Source: Streptomyces sp. NBC_01498
GTDB lineage: Bacteria > Actinomycetota > Actinomycetes > Streptomycetales > Streptomycetaceae
DNA length: 64,000 bases
Assembly: GCF_036327775.1 (NCBI RefSeq)
Contig: NZ_CP109598.1
Location: forward strand, 6,026,001-6,090,000
Reading direction: 5' to 3'
In this document: positions 59,709 to 64,000 of the stretch, one piece after another
How positions within the stretch are numbered: position 1 is the first letter of the stretch
Layout: every line of letters starts with the position of its first letter
Position numbers and translations under genes: made by a program
Notes under the pieces: model-generated
What the model saw: the letters and a program-made list of their open reading frames with translations, nothing else
What the model was told of the DNA's origin: nothing
The model's database searches: none

Positions 59709-61331
59709 ATGAGGAGTACGTCCAGGATGATGCGCAAGAGTCTCGTGCTGCCGGTGATCGCCGGTCTGCTCGCCCCGGTGCTCGTCGCCTGCGGCGGTTC
59801 GAACGGCTCCGACGGCGGCGGAGACGCCATAGTCGTCGGCACCACGGACCAGTTCACCGCCACCGAGGAGACGCCGGCGCCGCTCGACCCGGCGTTCGCC
59901 TACGACACCGGCTCCTGGAACATCCTGCGCCAGTCCCTCCAGACGCTCATGCACATCCCGCGCGGCGGCGGCGCCCCCGTCCCCGACGCCGCCTCCAACT
60001 GCGCGTTCTCGGACAAGCAGAACCAGAGCTACCGCTGCGAACTGCGCGAGGGACTGACCTTCGCCGGTGGCACCGAGATCACCTCGGAGGACGTGAAGTT
60101 CTCCATCGAGCGCGTCCTCACCATCAACTCCGAGGCCGGCGCCGTGGGCCTCTTCAAGAACATCGACACCGTCGAGACGCCCAGCGACACCGAGGTCGTC
60201 TTCCACCTGAAGACCCCCGACGCCACCTTCCCGTACAAGCTCTCCACCCCCGTCGCGGGCATCGTCGACCCCGCCTCCTACGACGGCAAGAAGCTCCGCG
60301 ACGGCTTCGAGGTGAACGGCTCGGGCCCCTACACCTTCAAGGCCGAGGTGGACGGCGACCACATCACCAAGGCCGTCTTCACCAGGAACGACGCGTACAA
60401 GGGCGACCTCAAACTCAGCAACAGCAAGGTCGAACTGCGCCCCTTCGCCGACGCCGCCGCCATGGGCAAGGCGCTCGACTCCGGCGAGATCGACGTCATG
60501 GCCCGCACCATGTCGCCCGAACAGATCGTCTCCATGGTGACCAAGCCCGACGACAGCGTCGAACTCACCCAGATGCCCGGGGTGGAGATCCGCTACCTCG
60601 TCTTCGACACCGACGAGCCCGTCGTGAAGGACAAGGCCGTACGCCAGGCCGTCGCCTCCCTCGTGGACCGGGGCCAGATCGCCTCCGAGGTGTACGGCTC
60701 CATGGCCCAGCCGCTCTACTCGCTGATCCCGGCGACGATCACCACGCACACCAACTCGTTCTTCAACAAGTACGGCGAGCCCGACCGGGCCGAGGCCGCC
60801 CGGCTCCTCGAAGAGGCCGGCGTCGAGACGCCCGTCACCTTCACCCTGAACTACACCACCGACCACTACGGCGAGGCCACCGCCAAGGAGTTCAAGACGC
60901 TCCAGCAGCAGCTCAACTCCAGCGGCCTCTTCAAGGTCGACATCAAGGGCACCGAGTGGTCCAAGTTCCGTCCCGCGCAGACCCGGGGCGACTACACCGT
61001 CTACGGCATGGGCTGGTTCCCCGACTTCCCGGACCCGGACAACTACGTCGCGCCGTTCCTCGACACGGACAACTTCCTCAACTCGCCCTACTCGAACAAG
61101 AAGATCAGTGACGAGCTGATCCCGCTGTCCCGCCGCGAGGCCGAGCGCAGCGCCGCCGTCAAACCGTTCACGGAGATACAGGACATCGTCGCCGAGGACG
61201 TGCCGGTCCTGCCGCTCTGGCAGGGCAAGCAGTACGTCGCCGCCGCCGACGACATCTCCGGCGTCGAATGGGCCCTCAACCCCTCGGGCGAACTGCTCCT
61301 GTGGGAACTGGGCACCGGCAGCGCCGTCTGA
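59709..61331 (+). CDS. Peptide/nickel-type ABC transporter substrate-binding lipoprotein
   Basis: A 540-residue solute-binding protein of family 5 (DppA/OppA-like). Lipobox LVAC with Cys28; domain landmarks REGLTFAGGTEITSEDVKFS, VNGSGPYTFKAE and AVRQAVASLVDRGQIASEVYG. Two starts are plausible: ATG at 59709, or the ATG-ATG at 59727/59730 with GAGGAG upstream. No permease or ATPase gene follows, so partners are elsewhere. The regulatory repeats at 59313 suggest control by nutrient status. Confidence 0.88.
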   Translation: MRSTSRMMRKSLVLPVIAGLLAPVLVACGGSNGSDGGGDAIVVGTTDQFTATEETPAPLDPAFAYDTGSWNILRQSLQTLMHIPRGGGAPVPDAASNCAFSDKQNQSYRCELREGLTFAGGTEITSEDVKFSIERVLTINSEAGAVGLFKNIDTVETPSDTEVVFHLKTPDATFPYKLSTPVAGIVDPASYDGKKLRDGFEVNGSGPYTFKAEVDGDHITKAVFTRNDAYKGDLKLSNSKVELRPFADAAAMGKALDSGEIDVMARTMSPEQIVSMVTKPDDSVELTQMPGVEIRYLVFDTDEPVVKDKAVRQAVASLVDRGQIASEVYGSMAQPLYSLIPATITTHTNSFFNKYGEPDRAEAARLLEEAGVETPVTFTLNYTTDHYGEATAKEFKTLQQQLNSSGLFKVDIKGTEWSKFRPAQTRGDYTVYGMGWFPDFPDPDNYVAPFLDTDNFLNSPYSNKKISDELIPLSRREAERSAAVKPFTEIQDIVAEDVPVLPLWQGKQYVAAADDISGVEWALNPSGELLLWELGTGSAV

Positions 61332-61364
61332 CCCGCCCCCGGCGGTCCCACCCCCGACGACAGA

Positions 61365-61395
61365 GGTCCCCGGCATCCACACGATGCCGGGGACC
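61365..61395. terminator. 13-bp stem terminator
   Basis: GGTCCCCGGCATC (61365-61377) pairs exactly with GATGCCGGGGACC (61383-61395), 5-base loop, followed by CTTCCT. It serves the binding-protein gene and possibly the convergent response regulator. Confidence 0.85.
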
Positions 61396-61481
61396 CTTCC
61401 TCACGCCGCACCACGCCACGTCACGTCACGCGCCCGCCGTACGGGTCGCGGCGACCACGGCCGCGCCCGCGCCCCACCGTC

Positions 61482-62153
61482 CTACTGGGCGCCCGGCCGC
61501 ACCAGACCGCTCTCGTACGCGTACACCGCCGCCTGCACCCGGTCCCGCAGACCCAGCTTCGTCAGCACATGGCCCACATGCGTCTTCACCGTCGTCTCGC
61601 TGACGAACAGGTCCGCCGCGATCTCCGCGTTCGACAGCCCCCGCGCCACCAGCTTCAGCACCTCGACCTCCCGGTCGGTCAGCGTGTGCAGCGTGTCCGG
61701 CACCCGCTCCTCGCCCGACGGCAGATGATCCGCGTACTTGTCCAGCAGCCTGCGGGTGACACTCGGCGCCAGCATCGCCTCACCGGCGGCCACCACCCGG
61801 ATCGCCTGCACCAGCTCGTTCGCCGGCGCGTCCTTCAGCAGAAAACCGCTGGCCCCGGCGCGCAGCGCCTCCACCACGTACTCGTCCAGGTCGAACGTGG
61901 TCAGCACCAGCACCTTCGCGGGACCGTCCTTGCCCGGACCGGTGATCTGGCGCGTCGCCTCCACCCCGTCCATCCTCGGCATCCGGATGTCCATCAGTAC
62001 GACGTCGGGCTGGAGCGCCCGGACCTGATCGATGGCCTGAAGGCCGTCCCCGGCCTCACCGACGACCGCGATCTCCTGCTCGGCCTCCAGGATCATCCGG
62101 AAACCGGTGCGCAGCAGTGGCTGGTCGTCGACCAGTAGGACGCGGATCGCCAC
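61482..62153 (-). CDS. LuxR/NarL-family response regulator
   Basis: A 223-residue two-component regulator. Receiver domain with VLLVDDQPLLRTGFR, phospho-acceptor Asp in VVLMDIRMPRMDG and switch Lys in LLKDAP; C-terminal LuxR helix-turn-helix LTDREVEVLKLVARGLSN and VSETTVKTHV. The GTG at 62153 follows AAGGAG by five bases. No histidine kinase gene lies next to it in the window, so its partner is either beyond the window or distant. Confidence 0.92.
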   Translation of the reverse strand: MAIRVLLVDDQPLLRTGFRMILEAEQEIAVVGEAGDGLQAIDQVRALQPDVVLMDIRMPRMDGVEATRQITGPGKDGPAKVLVLTTFDLDEYVVEALRAGASGFLLKDAPANELVQAIRVVAAGEAMLAPSVTRRLLDKYADHLPSGEERVPDTLHTLTDREVEVLKLVARGLSNAEIAADLFVSETTVKTHVGHVLTKLGLRDRVQAAVYAYESGLVRPGAQ

Positions 62154-62237
62154 GGGAACTCCTTCGCTGGGACAGATCCCGGACCATTCTGCCCTGCGCG
62201 CCCGGCCACCCCGGCGGCGGGCACGCACGACCGCCCC

Positions 62238-63152
62238 TCACACCCCCCGGACCGGCTCCACCGGGACGCCCTCTCCCTCCGGCACCGCCACCGGCGGCCC
62301 CGGCTCCGTGACCGGCGACGGCTCCGTACCCTGCCGGGGCGGCACCGTCAGCGGATACACCGGCGGCGTCCCGCCGAACTCCGGACACACCGCCTGATGA
62401 TCACACCAGCCGCACAGCTTCGTCGGCCGAGGCCGCCAGTCACCCGTCCGGGTCGCCTCCCGGATCGCCTCCCACAACGCCAGCAACTTCCGCTCCACCC
62501 GCTCCAGATCCTCCGGCACCGGGTCGTACGTCACCACGTCGCCACTGCCCAGATACACCAGCTGAAGCCGCCGCGGCACCACCCGCTTCCACCGCCACAC
62601 CACCAGCGCGTAGAACTTCATCTGGAACAGCGCCCCCTCCGCGTACTCCGGACGCGGCGCCTTCCCCGTCTTGTAGTCCACGATCCGCACCTCACCCGAC
62701 GGCGCCACATCCACCCGGTCGATCACCCCCCGCAACCGCAGCCCCGACTCCAGCTCCGTCTCCACGAACAACTCGCGCTCGGCCGGCTCCAGACGCGTCG
62801 GGTCCTCCAACGAGAACCACCGCTCCACCAGCAGCTCCGCCTCCGACAGCCAGCGCCCCAGCCGCTCACCCCCCTCGTCCCCCGCGAACAGCCCGGCCAG
62901 CTCCGGCCTCGACTCCAGCAACCGCTCCCACTGCCCCGGGACCAACGACCGGGCACGCGGCGCCGTACGCTCGACAGCGGGAGCATCGAACAGCCGCTCC
63001 AGTACCGCGTGCACCAGCGTCCCCCGCGTCGCCGCCTCACTCGGCCGCTCCGGCAACTTGTCGATCACCCGGAACCGGTACAGCAGAGGGCACTGCATGA
63101 AGTCACTCGCACGCGACGGCGAGAGCGAACTGGGCTGCTGACTCGTACTCAT
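62238..63152 (-). CDS. RecB-like PD-(D/E)XK nuclease
   Basis: A 304-residue nuclease domain protein. Motifs: LSPSRASDFMQCPLLYRFRV, GTLVHAVLERLF, GVIDRVDVAPSGEVRIVDYKTGK (split as GVIDRVD and IVDYKTGK) carrying the catalytic Asp and Lys, and C-terminal CGWCDHQAVC. The first Cys with the three C-terminal ones is arranged like the Fe-S-cluster-containing AddB/Cas4-type nucleases. It probably acts in DNA repair; no CRISPR genes or helicase subunit are nearby. Divergent from the site-2 protease gene. Confidence 0.9.
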   Translation of the reverse strand: MSTSQQPSSLSPSRASDFMQCPLLYRFRVIDKLPERPSEAATRGTLVHAVLERLFDAPAVERTAPRARSLVPGQWERLLESRPELAGLFAGDEGGERLGRWLSEAELLVERWFSLEDPTRLEPAERELFVETELESGLRLRGVIDRVDVAPSGEVRIVDYKTGKAPRPEYAEGALFQMKFYALVVWRWKRVVPRRLQLVYLGSGDVVTYDPVPEDLERVERKLLALWEAIREATRTGDWRPRPTKLCGWCDHQAVCPEFGGTPPVYPLTVPPRQGTEPSPVTEPGPPVAVPEGEGVPVEPVRGV

Positions 63153-63259
63153 GACGCAGACCCTACGGCTCGCCACTGACAGCGAGCGGAATACCATCGA
63201 CCCGAGACCGCGCACCCACGACCACCGAGCGAGCGAACACGCCGCGACGAAGGGACGAC

Positions 63260-64000
63260 GTGAAAAAGGACGACGAGAGCGGCGACAGCGGAAGGCCGCA
63301 GTCCGGTCCTGAGGACACGCCCCCCGACAAGAGGCGCAAACGACCCGACGACCCCGGCGGCGGCATCCTCATGGGCCGCCCCTTCGGCGTGCCCGTCTAC
63401 GTCGCCCCCAGCTGGTTCCTCGTCGCGGCCCTCATCACCTGGGTCTTCGGCGGCCAACTCGACCGCGTACTCCCCGAACTCGGCGGCATCCGCTACCTCG
63501 TCGCCCTCTTCTTCGCCGTCGCCTTCTACGCCTCCGTGCTCGTTCACGAACTCGCCCACACCGTCGTCGCCCTCCACTACAAACTCCCCGTACGCCGCAT
63601 CCAGCTCCAGTTCTTCGGCGGCGTCTCCGAGATCGAGAAAGAGTCCGAGACCCCCGGCCGCGAATTCACGCTCGCCTTCGTCGGCCCCCTCCTCTCCCTC
63701 GTCCTCGCCGGTTTCTTCTACCTCACCCTCGGCGCCGTCCGGCCCGGCACCGTCCCCGCCGTGCTCCTCGCCGGACTGATGATCTCCAACCTCATCGTCG
63801 CCGCCTTCAACCTCCTGCCCGGCCTTCCCCTCGACGGCGGTCGCATGCTCCGCGCAGTCGTCTGGAAGATCACCGGCAAACCCATGGCCGGCACCGTCGC
63901 CGCCGCCTGGGTCGGCCGCGCCCTCGCCGTCGCCGTCCTCATCGGCCTCCCCCTCCTCACCCACACCGGAGCCCTCGGCAACTCCACCAAGGACATCGGC
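63260..64000 (+). CDS. Site-2 protease family membrane metallopeptidase, truncated by window end
   Basis: From a GTG preceded by GAAGGGA, 247 residues are visible and the frame is still open at base 64000. After a hydrophilic, charged N-terminus come membrane helices with HELAH (His96, Glu97, His100) and the third metal ligand in LPGLPLDGGR (Asp192), the hallmarks of M50 intramembrane proteases. Homologues of this type often carry C-terminal CBS domains, which would lie outside the window. Substrate unknown, commonly anti-sigma factors or membrane stress signals. Confidence 0.9.
   Translation, partial: MKKDDESGDSGRPQSGPEDTPPDKRRKRPDDPGGGILMGRPFGVPVYVAPSWFLVAALITWVFGGQLDRVLPELGGIRYLVALFFAVAFYASVLVHELAHTVVALHYKLPVRRIQLQFFGGVSEIEKESETPGREFTLAFVGPLLSLVLAGFFYLTLGAVRPGTVPAVLLAGLMISNLIVAAFNLLPGLPLDGGRMLRAVVWKITGKPMAGTVAAAWVGRALAVAVLIGLPLLTHTGALGNSTKDIG

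Noticed and set aside
62238..63152. RecB-like nuclease as a Cas4-type defence gene
   Set aside because: No CRISPR, Cas or other defence genes nearby; the Fe-S-type nuclease is common in actinobacterial housekeeping contexts.

Overview
The window is about 64 kb of very GC-rich chromosome from a filamentous actinomycete, almost certainly a Streptomyces. The evidence is two chaplin genes, mycothiol genes (mshC and a mycothiol-dependent formaldehyde dehydrogenase), an F420-type luciferase-like oxidoreductase, frequent GTG starts and dense ATGA start/stop overlaps. Gene order on the right resembles, from memory and unchecked, the S. coelicolor block SCO1655-SCO1680: metH, gylR-glpF-glpK-glpD, parJ, mshC, DUF3090 gene, chpC/chpH, gntR-gntK-gntP. 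Both window edges cut genes: an FAD-binding dehydrogenase on the left and a site-2 protease on the right.

Left part (1-7.8 kb): a sulfite-oxidase-like molybdoenzyme with a b-type cytochrome partner; a gluconate locus (gntK-gntP divergent from gntR, with paired GT-N3-AC sites between them); and an mscR plus metallo-beta-lactamase pair closed by a perfect 25-bp hairpin.

Accessory part (7.8-25.5 kb): this replaces the short interval expected between gntR and the chaplins. It holds (a) an envelope/stress-type cluster: a protein with thirteen 11-residue LEA-like repeats, two near-identical Asp23/Gls24 genes with duplicated leaders, an acidic/basic two-block protein and an SRPBCC protein, the last two resembling accessory proteins of Streptomyces gas-vesicle clusters although no gas-vesicle structural gene is present; (b) a scar joining a truncated helix-turn-helix gene to a cytochrome P450 tail; (c) secreted proteins (I36-type inhibitor, lipoprotein, SH3-like protein); (d) a minimal class I lanthipeptide locus (precursor, LanB, LanC) with a strong hairpin between precursor and LanB; (e) a small putative biosynthetic set: FAD oxidase with a double-frameshifted segment, HemL-like aminotransferase, an SDR lacking its catalytic Ser and Tyr, an unknown protein and a PhyH-type dioxygenase. 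A tRNA-Leu(GAG) bounds the region.

Middle part (25.7-42.3 kb): M20 peptidase, chpH and chpC (with a sigma-BldN-like promoter), a helicase-like protein with eroded Walker motifs, aldo/keto reductase, F420-type oxidoreductase, ferritin-like protein, CorA-type transporter, then a compact conserved run of histidine phosphatase, DUF3090, kinase-like protein and mshC. A 1.37-kb non-coding stretch after mshC carries six tandem 85-bp repeats.

Right part (42.3-64 kb): an L-fucose-type catabolic/ABC-transport cluster with its own FadR-type regulator lies between parJ and glpD. The glycerol operon glpF-glpK-glpD with gylR and matching operators follows, then metH, a HAD phosphatase, a peptide-binding lipoprotein, a LuxR-type response regulator, a RecB-like nuclease and the start of a site-2 protease.
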